Positions 33,982-42,810 of a DNA stretch of 64,000 nt are shown here, in pieces; the first letter of the stretch is position 1; every line of letters starts with the position of its first letter. The DNA is from Fundicoccus sp052116145. Lineage in GTDB: Bacteria > Bacillota > Bacilli > Lactobacillales > Aerococcaceae. Under the pieces are notes generated by a model. The model had not been told where the DNA came from. It saw nothing but the letters and a program-made list of their open reading frames with translations, and searched no databases. The stretch lies in the NCBI RefSeq assembly GCF_052116145.1, contig NZ_JBQKLQ010000005.1:151018-215017 (forward strand). The letters run 5' to 3'. A program made the translations under genes and the position numbers.

Positions 33982-34016
33982 CAAAAAAGCGAACCAAATG
34001 ATTAGGTTCGCTATTT
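33982..34016 (-). terminator. Terminator of RlmD-type copy 2
   Basis: On the minus strand AGCGAACC and GGTTCGCT pair, followed by TTTTTT. It lies 20 bases after the stop codon at 34036. Confidence 0.85.
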
Positions 34017-34035
34017 TGTCCGAAATATTCTTTTA

Positions 34036-35409
34036 TTAATTAACTTTCTTTAATAAAGCGACACACTCCACGTGGGGTGTCTGGCCGAATAAATCAACGG
34101 GTTGAACAAATTGTAATTCGTAGCCTGCTTGCGAGAATAACTCACAGTCACGTGCACAAGTCGCTGGGTTACAGCTAACGTATACGATTTTTTCAGGGGC
34201 TTGTTCAATAACAGCTGTCACAAAGTTTTCTTCTAAACCTTTACGTGGTGGATCCACTACAACGACATCAAAGTTTACACCTAAGTCGTTCCAACGTGGT
34301 AACCATTCTTCGGCTTTACCAACTTCAAAAATCACGTTTTCAATTGAATTTAATTCAGCGTTTTGCTCAGCCATTTCAATGGCTTCTGCAACGATTTCCA
34401 TGGCATATAGATTTTTCGCATGTTTGGCTAAAGCTAAACTTAAAGTACCAATCCCACAATAAGCATCTAGAACAGTTTCTTTACCAGTTAGACCTGCAGC
34501 CTCAATAGCTGTTTGATAAAGTACTTCTGCCTGGGGTGTATTCACTTGATAAAACGAGTTAGGTGAGATGCGGAACGTCATATCAAGCATTTTGTCTTCT
34601 ATAAAGTCTCTACCCCATAAAATTTTGTTCTCGCCACCTAAGATAACGTTCGTGTCCTTATTGTTAATGTTCTGAACGATGCTGACAACGTTTGGTAATT
34701 GTTGCTTAATCTTTTCAACGATAAACTCTTGTTTTTCTAAACGTTTTTGGTTGATCACTAAGATGATCATCATTTGACCAGTATAGTGGCCACGCTTCAC
34801 AACGATATGACGCATAACACCACGTTTTCTTTGCTCGTCGTAAGGTTGAACGCCTTCTTCACGTAGAATATCACGAATCGTAACAATCGCTTTGTCAATT
34901 TCTGGTTGTTGAATGTAGAAATTTTCTACAGGTACTAAATCGTGACTGTTACGACGGAAGAAACCAGTTTCCAATTGTCCTCTAATCGTACGAACCGGGA
35001 TTTGTGCCTTATTGCGGTATTCCCATGGATGTTCCATCCCTAGAGTTGGTCTTACATCAGCATTTGTGAAATGGCCAATTCTTTGGAAGGCTTGAGCCAC
35101 TGCAGATTGTTTATAGGCTAATTGCGATGGATAATTCATATGTTGTAAAGTCATTGTTCCTACTTGACGGCCTACTGGATCAGTAATTTCCACTCGATCT
35201 GGACTTTCAACAATAATCTTTTGTAAACGACCATAACCGAATTTCTTACCCGCCTTAGTAATATTGAAGATAATTTCTTCCCCCGGGATTACTCCTTCGA
35301 CGAAAAATGGAAAATCATCCACTTTAACCACACCAGCACCTTGGGAAGTTAAGTCAACGACAGTCGCTTGTAATTCCTCGTTCTTTTTAAATATACGCAT
35401 TTCTTTCAT
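34036..35409 (-). CDS. RlmD/RlmCD-type 23S rRNA m5U methyltransferase (copy 2)
   Basis: 457 residues. A TRAM domain (ATVVDLTSQGAGVVKVDDFP) is followed by the methyltransferase domain: SFYQVNTPQAEVLY, VLDAYCGIGTLSLALA, VVVVDPPRKGL and the catalytic-cysteine loop YVSCNPATCARD. In the region normally holding the Fe-S cysteines (CGGCQLQHM) it reads VGTMTLQHM, so the cluster is lost. It ends TPHVECVALL. Paralog of the gene at 24937, which carries SCAP rather than SCNP. The start ATG at 35409 is 6 bases after AGGAG. Confidence 0.9.
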   Translation of the reverse strand: MKEMRIFKKNEELQATVVDLTSQGAGVVKVDDFPFFVEGVIPGEEIIFNITKAGKKFGYGRLQKIIVESPDRVEITDPVGRQVGTMTLQHMNYPSQLAYKQSAVAQAFQRIGHFTNADVRPTLGMEHPWEYRNKAQIPVRTIRGQLETGFFRRNSHDLVPVENFYIQQPEIDKAIVTIRDILREEGVQPYDEQRKRGVMRHIVVKRGHYTGQMMIILVINQKRLEKQEFIVEKIKQQLPNVVSIVQNINNKDTNVILGGENKILWGRDFIEDKMLDMTFRISPNSFYQVNTPQAEVLYQTAIEAAGLTGKETVLDAYCGIGTLSLALAKHAKNLYAMEIVAEAIEMAEQNAELNSIENVIFEVGKAEEWLPRWNDLGVNFDVVVVDPPRKGLEENFVTAVIEQAPEKIVYVSCNPATCARDCELFSQAGYELQFVQPVDLFGQTPHVECVALLKKVN

Positions 35410-35650
35410 AATTAGCTCCTAGCTGTTTCATTTTGTTATCCTATTGTACCAAACATCTGCCCAAGATACATATTTCTAAAAAAAAATTAATAATATATTT
35501 TCACAACTTGTCTGTACGCGTTTTCACCAAAGTGTCATGACAGTACGTTTTCCCCTTAATAAAATATTTAATATTTCACAAAGGTAACTTGTTTTTATAA
35601 AAAACATTACTTTTTAAGGTTTTTAGACTAGTGCATTCTCTCACGTTATG

Positions 35651-35659
35651 TGTTACAAT
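35651..35659 (+). promoter_or_regulatory. Extended -10 promoter of the FMN protein gene
   Basis: TGT immediately followed by TACAAT forms an extended -10 (TGN-TACAAT). No convincing -35 lies 17 bases upstream, consistent with an extended -10 promoter. The ribosome site GAGGAGG follows. Confidence 0.55.
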
Positions 35660-35691
35660 ACGCTCAGAAACAATTTCGAGGAGGAAATTTT

Positions 35692-36738
35692 GTGAAAAAG
35701 ATTAAATTAGTCGGATTAGGTTTAGTTGCTTCATTGTCATTAGCTGCTCCAGCAGTTTTAGCAGGTGTAAGTGGGTTTGATTACACTCCAGCAATCGTTC
35801 AAGCGCAAGAAGATGGCACAGTATTGAAAGTAGCTTATTTAGCTGCTCATGGTGATCGTTCATTCACATCCGTTGCAGTATTAGTCAAAGGAGACGTTAT
35901 TGTTGATGCATACCTTGACGAGTACCAATATAGCGAAGGCTATGAAGGTGTGCCAAACTCAGATGCAAGTTTTGGTGAAGCTTTCCCAGAAGGCCTAGTC
36001 TTAGCAAGTAAAAAAGTTAACTCAGAAGCTTACTCAGCATCTATGGCTGAAAAAGCAGGTTCAACAGTTGCTTATGACGAAAACTTAGCAGCTATCGAAG
36101 ACTCAGTTAAAGGTAAAACGTTTGAAGAAGTAGAAGCTTTAATTGGTGAATTAGATGCATTAGGGGAAGACGGAAACGTATCTGATGTTGTTTCTGGTGC
36201 TACATTAGCTGATGCGGGTGGTTATGTTGGTGCAATCTTAGAAGCTGCAAAAACAGGAATCGAATTCCCAACAGCAGCAACTGAAGCTAGCGAATTAGAA
36301 ATCAAACAAGTTTTAGCAGCACCACATGGTGACAAATCATTTGCCTTAGTCAACGTTGTAATGGACGGTGACGTTATCGTTGCGGCCTCTCTAGACGAAT
36401 TCCAATTCGTTGAAGGTGATCAATGGACAGGCGTTCCTAACTCAGACGCTGCATTTGGCGAAAACTATCCAGAAGGAAGCACTTTAGTTTCTAAATTAGT
36501 AGATAGCGAAGGATACTCAGCTATGATGAGTGAAATTGCTGGTTCAACTGTTTCTTACTATGACAACTTGCAAGCTGTCGTTGCCTCAGCCGTTGGCAAA
36601 ACAACTGACGAAGTGGCAGCAACAATTGAAGAATTAAACGGTTTAGGCGAAGACGGAAACGTTTCTGACGTTGTTTCAGGTGCTACTTTAGCTGATGCTG
36701 GTGGTTACTTACAAGCAATCTTAGACGCAGCAAAATAA
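35692..36738 (+). CDS. Secreted protein with two FMN-attachment domains
   Basis: 348 residues from a GTG start (GAGGAGG upstream). A signal peptide KKIKLVGLGLVASLSLAAPA is followed by two homologous halves of about 150 residues. Each half ends in the motif VSDVVSGATLADAGGY. DxxSGAT is the target sequence where ApbE-type transferases covalently attach FMN to threonine or serine in FMN-binding domains. Two such sites in one exported protein recall the Listeria lipoprotein PplA in extracellular electron transfer. Here no lipobox cysteine is present. The halves are a recent-looking duplication. No ApbE or NDH2 gene is nearby. Confidence 0.8.
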   Translation: MKKIKLVGLGLVASLSLAAPAVLAGVSGFDYTPAIVQAQEDGTVLKVAYLAAHGDRSFTSVAVLVKGDVIVDAYLDEYQYSEGYEGVPNSDASFGEAFPEGLVLASKKVNSEAYSASMAEKAGSTVAYDENLAAIEDSVKGKTFEEVEALIGELDALGEDGNVSDVVSGATLADAGGYVGAILEAAKTGIEFPTAATEASELEIKQVLAAPHGDKSFALVNVVMDGDVIVAASLDEFQFVEGDQWTGVPNSDAAFGENYPEGSTLVSKLVDSEGYSAMMSEIAGSTVSYYDNLQAVVASAVGKTTDEVAATIEELNGLGEDGNVSDVVSGATLADAGGYLQAILDAAK

Positions 36739-36757
36739 TTTAAACTAAATACTATTT

Positions 36758-36793
36758 AAGCGACTTGTGCACCATACACAAGTCGCTTTTTTA
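36758..36793 (+). terminator. Rho-independent terminator
   Basis: AAGCGACTTGTG and CACAAGTCGCTT are perfectly paired, followed by TTTTTT. It ends the FMN-protein transcript. Confidence 0.9.
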
Positions 36794-36928
36794 TTCTGGA
36801 AATAGTTAGACGCCTTAAATCATTTATTCAAACGTCACTTAAAATTTGATATATACGGCTTAGCCCCTCATAATGAAAGAAAGCTAGATTGTTCATCATG
36901 TCAAAAGCTGATGAAAGTAGGTGAAAAC

Positions 36929-37507
36929 ATGAATTTTTTAAAAAGGTATCTAGTGACCTTACTCATCATTCTAGTCGGTTCAGTTACTTTTCAAGTCAAT
37001 CGAGTCATTGCGAGTACCGTAGAAGAAACGTTTATAGAGACGCTTTATACGGTCACTTATGAGGAAGCTGCTGAATTTGATAAACGCATTGAAGAGGACT
37101 ATCATGATTTTGTTGTTAAGGAATTAAATCAGGCGCCTAATTTACCACTAATGCCTGTCGTCCTAGTTAGTTTTGAAAGTCAGTATATGACAAACTTGAT
37201 CAATGAGCAGTTCGAATCCTTAGTTGAAGCTGACTATTTGGAAAAATTGCTGATTAACGGCGATTTAACGCGAATCTACGTCTATGCCTATGAGCATCAA
37301 ACCAATTATTCTGTAATAGATCTCAACATGATCAGCGAAACACTTGAAGATGACTTGATTAAACAGAAATGGTCCTTCACAATTGTCGAGCAAGATACTA
37401 ATCAAAAACCAACAACCACTTGGGAGCTAGAGGCTCTATTCAATCGTTCGGCTACGTCTAACTTACTGACTCACTTCGAACTCACTCAAGACAGTCCGTT
37501 TAAATAA
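36929..37507 (+). CDS. Hypothetical secreted protein
   Basis: 192 residues from the ATG at 36929, preceded by AGGTG. An N-terminal hydrophobic stretch (FLKRYLVTLLIILVGSVTFQ) looks like a signal peptide. The mature part is acidic with ETLYTVTYEEAAEFDKRIEE and mixed alpha/beta segments. A related layout (signal plus about 110-160 residues) occurs in the protein at 42811, though sequence similarity is not obvious. Function unknown. Confidence 0.65.
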   Translation: MNFLKRYLVTLLIILVGSVTFQVNRVIASTVEETFIETLYTVTYEEAAEFDKRIEEDYHDFVVKELNQAPNLPLMPVVLVSFESQYMTNLINEQFESLVEADYLEKLLINGDLTRIYVYAYEHQTNYSVIDLNMISETLEDDLIKQKWSFTIVEQDTNQKPTTTWELEALFNRSATSNLLTHFELTQDSPFK

Positions 37508-37542
37508 TAACCCTCTCATAACTGTGACTTCGTCTAAAATTT

Positions 37543-37606
37543 CAAAGAGCTCACGGTAATGTTGACAGAGAATTAAAAATCTCTGTTGACATTATTAGGA
37601 GCTTTT
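37543..37606 (+). terminator. Long hairpin after the secreted protein gene
   Basis: Arms AAAGAGCTC and GAGCTTT with an inner ACAGAGA/TCTCTGT stem, followed by TTTTGTT. Placed 36 bases after the stop. Confidence 0.65.
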
Positions 37607-37718
37607 GTTGTGTTAAAAGTAGTTTGAAACAGAAATCAACCCCATTTATCACTTCGCAGGCAGCTTTCACCAAATTAAAAAAACAGCAACCAAGAAACAA
37701 GTCCTTTCTGACAGAATA

Positions 37719-37767
37719 TAAAAAATACTCCAGCTCCGCTCTTAAACATAGCGGCAACTGGAGTATT
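37719..37767 (-). terminator. Terminator of the amino-acid ABC genes
   Basis: AATACTCCAG and CTGGAGTATT pair with an inner CCGCT/AGCGG stem, and a T6 tail follows on the minus strand. It lies 13 bases after the ATPase stop. Confidence 0.9.
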
Positions 37768-37779
37768 CTGACTGTTGAT

Positions 37780-38517
37780 TTAGCCTTTTAAGAAACGCGT
37801 TAAGAATTCTTTTGTACGCTCTTCTTTAGGATGACTGAAAAATTCTTGAGGATTACCTTCTTCAGCAATCACCCCTTTATCCATAAAGACAATACGGTCT
37901 GACACATCACGCGCAAATTCCATTTCATGCGTCACGATAATCATCGTTAAACCAGATTTTGCTAAATCACGCATAACTGTTAGTACGTCGCCAACCATCT
38001 CTGGGTCTAAAGCAGACGTTGGTTCATCAAACAACATCACATCTGGTTGCATCGTTAAAGCACGTGCAATCGCGATTCTTTGTTGTTGACCACCTGATAA
38101 TTGACTAGGGCGGGCATTAATATAAGCACTCATCCCCACTTGTTCCAAGTGCTTCAAAGCTAACGCTTCTGTCTCAGCCTTAGATTTACCTAAAACTTTA
38201 ATGGGACCAACCGTACAGTTGCCTAAGACATCTAAATTGTTAAACAAGTTAAATGATTGGAAGACCATGCCAATATGACTCCGGTATTTCGTTGGATTAT
38301 ATTGACGTTCTAACACATTGTCACCACGGTAGTTAATTTCGCCACCTGTAGGATCTTCTAGTAAATTGATACATCTCAATAATGTCGATTTACCTGAACC
38401 AGATGAACCGATGATTGAAATAACTTCCCCTTCTTTAACAGAAAAGTTGATGTCCTTTAAGACTTCATTCGTACCAAAAGTTTTGCTTAAATGTTTGACT
38501 TGAATAATTTCACTCAT
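37780..38517 (-). CDS. Polar amino-acid ABC transporter ATPase
   Basis: 245 residues of the GlnQ/HisP type. Walker A is GSSGSGKST, the Q-loop is GMVFQSFNLFNNLDV, the signature is LSGGQQQRIA, Walker B is VMLFDEPTSALDP and the H-loop is VTHEMEFA. The C-terminal FSHPKEERTKEFL is typical of amino-acid family ATPases. The ATG at 38517 (AGGTG upstream) is 1 base after the permease stop, so the two are co-translated. The binding protein at 40700 probably completes the transporter. Confidence 0.92.
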   Translation of the reverse strand: MSEIIQVKHLSKTFGTNEVLKDINFSVKEGEVISIIGSSGSGKSTLLRCINLLEDPTGGEINYRGDNVLERQYNPTKYRSHIGMVFQSFNLFNNLDVLGNCTVGPIKVLGKSKAETEALALKHLEQVGMSAYINARPSQLSGGQQQRIAIARALTMQPDVMLFDEPTSALDPEMVGDVLTVMRDLAKSGLTMIIVTHEMEFARDVSDRIVFMDKGVIAEEGNPQEFFSHPKEERTKEFLTRFLKG

Positions 38518-38518
38518 G

Positions 38519-39289
38519 TTAAACACCTGCCTTATCTTTAATTTGGGCTACTTGGTTTTGATTGCCACCCACTAATTGGAAGTTAGCATTCCCATCCATA
38601 CGACGTTCAATACGCCCAAGGATCCAAGTCACAGTATAAGTGAGAATGAAATAAATAACAGCCGTCACTAAGAATGTACCAAAGAAATTAAAGTTATTCG
38701 ACGCAATCGTATTTGACGTGAAGTATAATTCATTTACCGAAATAACGTTTAACACTGACGTATCTTTAATATTAATCACAAACTCGTTTCCGACTGATGG
38801 TAAAACGTTTTTGAACACTTGCGGCATAACGACCTCTTTCATTGTCTGCCAATGTGTCATCCCAATCGCACGCGCTGCTTCGAATTGACCTTTATCAATT
38901 GAAATAATCCCACCACGTACAACCTCGGCCATGTAGGCACCCGTGTTAATCGAGACAATTAGAAAAGCTGCTTGTAAAGATGAAATATTCCACCCCCATA
39001 GAATCGCCGTCCCATAGTAGAAAACCATTGCCTGAACAATCATCGGCGTCCCACGGAAAATTGAAATATAGGCATTCAATAACCAGTTAACAACCTTTAT
39101 GAACACTTGTTGGCCCTTGTTTTTCGACGTAGGAATCGTACGAATCACACCAACAAGCACCCCAATACCCAGACCAATAATCGTCCCCGTTAAAGAGATT
39201 AATAATGTATATCCAATTCCCCGCATATAACTGTCTCTATTATCTAGAAATATTTGGAGCATATCCTGTAAAAACTCTAGTGTACCCAC
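38519..39289 (-). CDS. Polar amino-acid ABC transporter permease
   Basis: 256 residues from a GTG start preceded by GGAGG. The HisMQ-type permease loop is visible: YISIFRGTPMIVQAMVFYYG, EVVRGGIISIDKGQFEAARA (EAA motif) and IGMTHWQTMKEVVMPQ. About five helices plus a hydrophilic C-terminal tail rich in Gln and Asn. It forms the membrane part with the ATPase downstream. Confidence 0.92.
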   Translation of the reverse strand: MGTLEFLQDMLQIFLDNRDSYMRGIGYTLLISLTGTIIGLGIGVLVGVIRTIPTSKNKGQQVFIKVVNWLLNAYISIFRGTPMIVQAMVFYYGTAILWGWNISSLQAAFLIVSINTGAYMAEVVRGGIISIDKGQFEAARAIGMTHWQTMKEVVMPQVFKNVLPSVGNEFVINIKDTSVLNVISVNELYFTSNTIASNNFNFFGTFLVTAVIYFILTYTVTWILGRIERRMDGNANFQLVGGNQNQVAQIKDKAGV

Positions 39290-39461
39290 TTTTTTTCCTC
39301 CAATTAAAATAGCATTTACGCATCAACTGCTTCAATAATATGAAAATTATATCATAATCCCACAGCTCAACCAACCTGAATCTGGCGATGCACCAAACAA
39401 ATATACTAACAAGCATCCACCACAAAAGCAATGGGCAAAATAGGACTGACAAGCCTCTAGC

Positions 39462-39505
39462 GAAAAAAAGAGTCTACCGACAAACACTTTGCTTTCAGTA
39501 GACTA
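39462..39505 (-). terminator. Terminator of the VOC gene pair
   Basis: On the minus strand AGTCTACTG and CGGTAGACT pair, followed by CTTTTTTT, 22 bases after the VOC stop at 39527. This isolates the permease-ATPase pair from the VOC genes. Confidence 0.85.
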
Positions 39506-39526
39506 CCCTTTAACCTATTCAAATGC

Positions 39527-39970
39527 TTAGACAATTAACATATCATTGTCATCAAACTGCCAATCAGGACCGAATGCTACTTCCCAATAAAAGCCATTCA
39601 ACTCTTTGAAGTAACCGCCATAGCCTCCCCAACTTGTTGTCTGAGGGGCTTTAATCAGCTCCGCACCTGCTGCCAATGCTTGCGCCATCACTTGGTCGAC
39701 TTCTTCTTTGGACTTTCCATTGTAAGCTAAAGTGACACCAGTAAAACCTTCAGGCGGCGTCAAAGCAAGCGGCCCTCCAATATCCTCTATTAAATCTTCA
39801 ATCGGAAATAAAGATATACGCGTCCCTTTATTCTTAAAAAAAATCACGTTAGGTTGAGTCTCATCGCCGACCACTGACACATCAAAGCCTAAACCCTCTC
39901 GGTAAAACTTGAGTGAAGCAGCCATATCTTTTACACCGAGTGTTAATAAATTTAAACGATTTAATTTCAT
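39527..39970 (-). CDS. VOC family (glyoxalase/bleomycin-resistance fold) protein 1
   Basis: 147 residues. LNLLTLGVKDMAASLKFYRE, LFPIEDLIEDIGGPL, VTLAYNGKSKEEVDQVM and the ending YFKELNGFYWEVAF give the paired beta-alpha-beta-beta-beta modules of the VOC superfamily. Metal ligands are plausible but the catalytic class is not inferable. It is 10 bases downstream of a second VOC gene, so the two form a small operon. It may act in detoxification. Confidence 0.8.
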   Translation of the reverse strand: MKLNRLNLLTLGVKDMAASLKFYREGLGFDVSVVGDETQPNVIFFKNKGTRISLFPIEDLIEDIGGPLALTPPEGFTGVTLAYNGKSKEEVDQVMAQALAAGAELIKAPQTTSWGGYGGYFKELNGFYWEVAFGPDWQFDDNDMLIV

Positions 39971-39980
39971 TCTTTCACCC

Positions 39981-40382
39981 TTATCTTTCGTCTACTAGCT
40001 TCACATCCTGAATCGCAAAATAATGCCCTTCTTGATCTGCGAAATTAAAGACATTCCCCATCGGCATCTCAACTAAATCTCCAACCGTAATTCCTTGATC
40101 ACGAAACTTATGATACAAAGCTGTCGCATCTGGCGTTTGAAACATTAAAGACGGAGTCCCCAGATTGAGTTCCGGTGATTGAGCTGCGATGACTTTTCTG
40201 TCAAACAAGACAATACTCGTTTGACTATTACTCGCCGGAGCAAGCTCCACATAATGCATGCCACCTGCTTCAGGCTCTATCTCCTCAAGTAACTCAAAAC
40301 CAATCAGTTCAATCCAAAATTTTTTCATAGCTGTCACATCATCAACATAAACCATGACTTGCTTTAATCGCTCAATCATCAT
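39981..40382 (-). CDS. VOC family protein 2
   Basis: 133 residues. RLKQVMVYVDDVTAMKKFWI, then ELIGFELLEE, GMHYVELAP and the C-terminal NVFNFADQEGHYFAIQD are standard VOC features (two beta-alpha-beta-beta-beta modules). Two in-frame ATGs follow AAAGGAC; either could be used. Paired with VOC protein 1, possibly as subunits or parallel enzymes. Their role beside an amino-acid transporter is unclear. Confidence 0.8.
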   Translation of the reverse strand: MMIERLKQVMVYVDDVTAMKKFWIELIGFELLEEIEPEAGGMHYVELAPASNSQTSIVLFDRKVIAAQSPELNLGTPSLMFQTPDATALYHKFRDQGITVGDLVEMPMGNVFNFADQEGHYFAIQDVKLVDER

Positions 40383-40656
40383 ATTGTCCTTTCTTTAAAG
40401 ACAGAGTCACTTCACTCGGAAAATTTACTTGCTTCTACCGTGAGTATTTGCCACACACTAGTCCATCACTAAGTAACAGTCATAATGAGGATTAACGTTG
40501 ACATCATCTACGGTTAACACTGCCCATATCCACAGTCTTCCCTCAGTATTAATACGCTTTCATTATGACATACTATACTTCCCATGACAAAACATTCCCT
40601 TGGCTATTAAACCAAAAATCACTCTAAATTCCTTATGCGTTTAGAAATCAGAACGT
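40383..40656. other. Intergenic, no gene seen
   Basis: About 270 bases with several small potential hairpins between the VOC genes and the binding-protein terminator. It probably holds the VOC promoter. No ORF with start and ribosome site was found. Confidence 0.4.
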
Positions 40657-40689
40657 AAAAAAAAATCATCTACCTGTTAGAGTAGATGA
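40657..40689 (-). terminator. Terminator of the amino-acid binding protein
   Basis: On the minus strand TCATCTAC and GTAGATGA pair, followed by a T9 tail. The pair is 11 bases after the stop codon at 40700. Confidence 0.9.
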
Positions 40690-40699
40690 CTGAGTAGGT

Positions 40700-41527
40700 T
40701 TAGTTAGCGCCTGGTTGAGTATTAATGGCTTTTTCCATAATTTCTTCACGTTGGTCGTCAGAAATTTCTGCTAACGCTTTGTTAATGTCTTCTAATAATG
40801 GACTATCTTTCTTAACACCAACTGAGATTGTCGCGTCTGCTTCAGGCACATCAAATGATGGGTCAAGTAATACATAAGTAAAATCTTCTAATGCATTCGT
40901 TGCTGAGATAGCTTCTGGAATCTCAGAAACATAGGCATCAATACGTTTAGATTGAAGGGCTACACGCATGACTGGGAAAGCATCCATCGCTTGTTGAACG
41001 TCTGCACCTTCCAGTTGCTCCAATAAAGCATAGTGTAACGTCCCTAATTGTCCCGTCACTTTTGCATCTGCAAAATCACTAATTGATTTAGCTCCAGCAA
41101 ATGAAGAGTCTTTCAACATCACCATCGCGAATTGAATGCTATAGTAAGGATCTGAGAAATCGATAACTTTCGCACGTTCTTCTGTTGGTGACATACCAGC
41201 AATAATCATATCGATTTTTCCTGATTGAAGGGCTGGTAATAAACCTTCCCACTCAGTCTTGACAATTACCACTTCACGACCTAAAGCTTCACCAATTTTA
41301 CGAGCAATTTGAACGTCATAGCCGTTCGCGAAATCGGGTGAGTTTTGAATCGTCACAGCATCATTACTATCATCGGACTGTGTCCAGTTATAAGGAGGGT
41401 AAGCAGCCTCCATTCCAACTAATAAGGGGGCATTATCTTGAGCATTCACGAAAACAGTAGGCATAGTTACTGACAGTGATAATAAAGCAACTAGCGAGAT
41501 TAATAGCATTCTTAGGTGTTTTCTCAT
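40700..41527 (-). CDS. Polar amino-acid substrate-binding protein
   Basis: 275 residues. The signal peptide HLRMLLISLVALLSLSVTMP is followed by mature LLVGMEAAYPPYNWTQ, then GYDVQIARKIGEALGREVVI and DMIIAGMSPTEERAKVIDFS, all hallmarks of SBP family 3 for polar amino acids. No cysteine lies at the signal end, so it lacks the lipobox normal for Gram-positive SBPs. The ATG at 41527 is chosen over a TTG at 41539. It is separated from its presumed permease and ATPase by two VOC genes and separate terminators. Confidence 0.9.
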   Translation of the reverse strand: MRKHLRMLLISLVALLSLSVTMPTVFVNAQDNAPLLVGMEAAYPPYNWTQSDDSNDAVTIQNSPDFANGYDVQIARKIGEALGREVVIVKTEWEGLLPALQSGKIDMIIAGMSPTEERAKVIDFSDPYYSIQFAMVMLKDSSFAGAKSISDFADAKVTGQLGTLHYALLEQLEGADVQQAMDAFPVMRVALQSKRIDAYVSEIPEAISATNALEDFTYVLLDPSFDVPEADATISVGVKKDSPLLEDINKALAEISDDQREEIMEKAINTQPGAN

Positions 41528-41726
41528 TATTCTATCCAACCTTTCATTTATACATGCAAAAAGTATAGCAATCTTTACCTATGAATGCAATGCTAGAAAG
41601 TCTAAGATTCTTCTAAGGCTGACACGTCTTATCAGTCTTGCGACCGATTATCTTATGTATCTGTTGCCAAGTTTTAAAGAGTCCGCTAAACTGAAGTAAG
41701 AATGCATTTGGCAAAGGAGTCATGAC

Positions 41727-42746
41727 GTGAAAATATTACTACATAGTGAACACTTAGAGAAAATTAAAAAATCGGGTTTAGGAAAATCCATCCAACATCA
41801 AATGCGCGCACTTGAAATTGCAGGCATTGATTTCACCACAGACTCAGATGACGATTTTGACTTACTACACATCAATACCTATTTTCCAAAATCAATGCTT
41901 TTTGCCCGTAAAGTACGTGAAAAAAGCATCCCAGTGGTGTATCATGCCCACTCAACAGAAGAAGATTTCAGGGATTCTTTCCGATTTTCAAATCAAATCG
42001 CTCCTCTTTTTAAACAGTGGTTGGTCCAATGTTATAAATTAGGTGATATGATTATTACACCGACTAGCTACTCTAAAAAAATCCTCGACACTTATGAACT
42101 CGACACTGAAATTGTTGCTATTTCAAATGGCATTGATTTGGATCGTTTTTCTCCTATTGATAATGCTCGTGAGAAGTTTCTAAGTCAGTATGACTATGCT
42201 GAAGATGATTTTGTGGTAATGGCCATTGGCCTTTATTTAAAGCGTAAAGGAATTCTCGAATTTGTTGAGTTAGCTAAACGTATGCCCGATGTCAAATTTA
42301 TTTGGTTTGGCTTCACAGACCTCTCTTTAGTTCCAGATGAAATTGAAGAAGCTGTTGAAACAGAATTGCCGAATTTATATTTTGCCGGCTATGTCGATAA
42401 TCAAGATATCCTACTTGCTTTGCAAGGAAGTGATTTGTTTATTTTTCCGACTCATGAAGAAACGGAAGGGATTCCAGCGATTGAAGCCTGTGCTTCTAAA
42501 GCGGATTTTATCGTCAGTGATATTCCAGTCTTCGATGATTGGCTAATTGATGGCGAGACCACTTACAAGGCAAAAGACATCGATGAATTCGAACATAAAA
42601 TTCGCGCCTTTAAAAACAAGGAGCTACCTTCCTTAACAGAAGCTGCCTATCAAGTTGCATTGGATCGTGATTTGCCTGCTATCGGCGAACAATTACGAGA
42701 AGTCTACGAACAAGCATATCGCTTAGCCCAAGACCGTAAAATCTAA
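41727..42746 (+). CDS. GT4-family glycosyltransferase, glycolipid-synthase-like
   Basis: 339 residues from GTG (AAAGGAG upstream). N-terminal LHSEHLEKIKKSGLGKSIQH, DFDLLHINTYFPKSM, YHAHSTEEDFRDSF and MIITPTSYSKKILDTY, then the GT-B C-terminal half with LFIFPTHEETEGIPAIEACA (EX7E). This matches enterococcal/listerial diacylglycerol glucosyltransferases that make the glycolipid anchor of lipoteichoic acid (the second, disaccharide-forming enzyme class). The exact acceptor and linkage cannot be read from sequence. The partner first glucosyltransferase is not adjacent. Confidence 0.75.
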   Translation: MKILLHSEHLEKIKKSGLGKSIQHQMRALEIAGIDFTTDSDDDFDLLHINTYFPKSMLFARKVREKSIPVVYHAHSTEEDFRDSFRFSNQIAPLFKQWLVQCYKLGDMIITPTSYSKKILDTYELDTEIVAISNGIDLDRFSPIDNAREKFLSQYDYAEDDFVVMAIGLYLKRKGILEFVELAKRMPDVKFIWFGFTDLSLVPDEIEEAVETELPNLYFAGYVDNQDILLALQGSDLFIFPTHEETEGIPAIEACASKADFIVSDIPVFDDWLIDGETTYKAKDIDEFEHKIRAFKNKELPSLTEAAYQVALDRDLPAIGEQLREVYEQAYRLAQDRKI

Positions 42747-42763
42747 GGCCAGAATATGAACCC

Positions 42764-42803
42764 AAAAACGCCCGCGAGTCAGTCACGACTTGCGGGCGAT
42801 TCA
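42764..42803 (+). terminator. Terminator between convergent genes
   Basis: CGCCCGCGAGTC and GACTTGCGGGCG pair around a short loop. A-rich left and moderately T-rich right flanks. It lies between convergent genes and may serve both. Confidence 0.75.
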
Positions 42804-42810
42804 TGTTTAT

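Noticed and set aside
37551..37757. Minus-strand 68-codon ORF
   Set aside because: It runs through two terminator hairpins and has no ribosome site.
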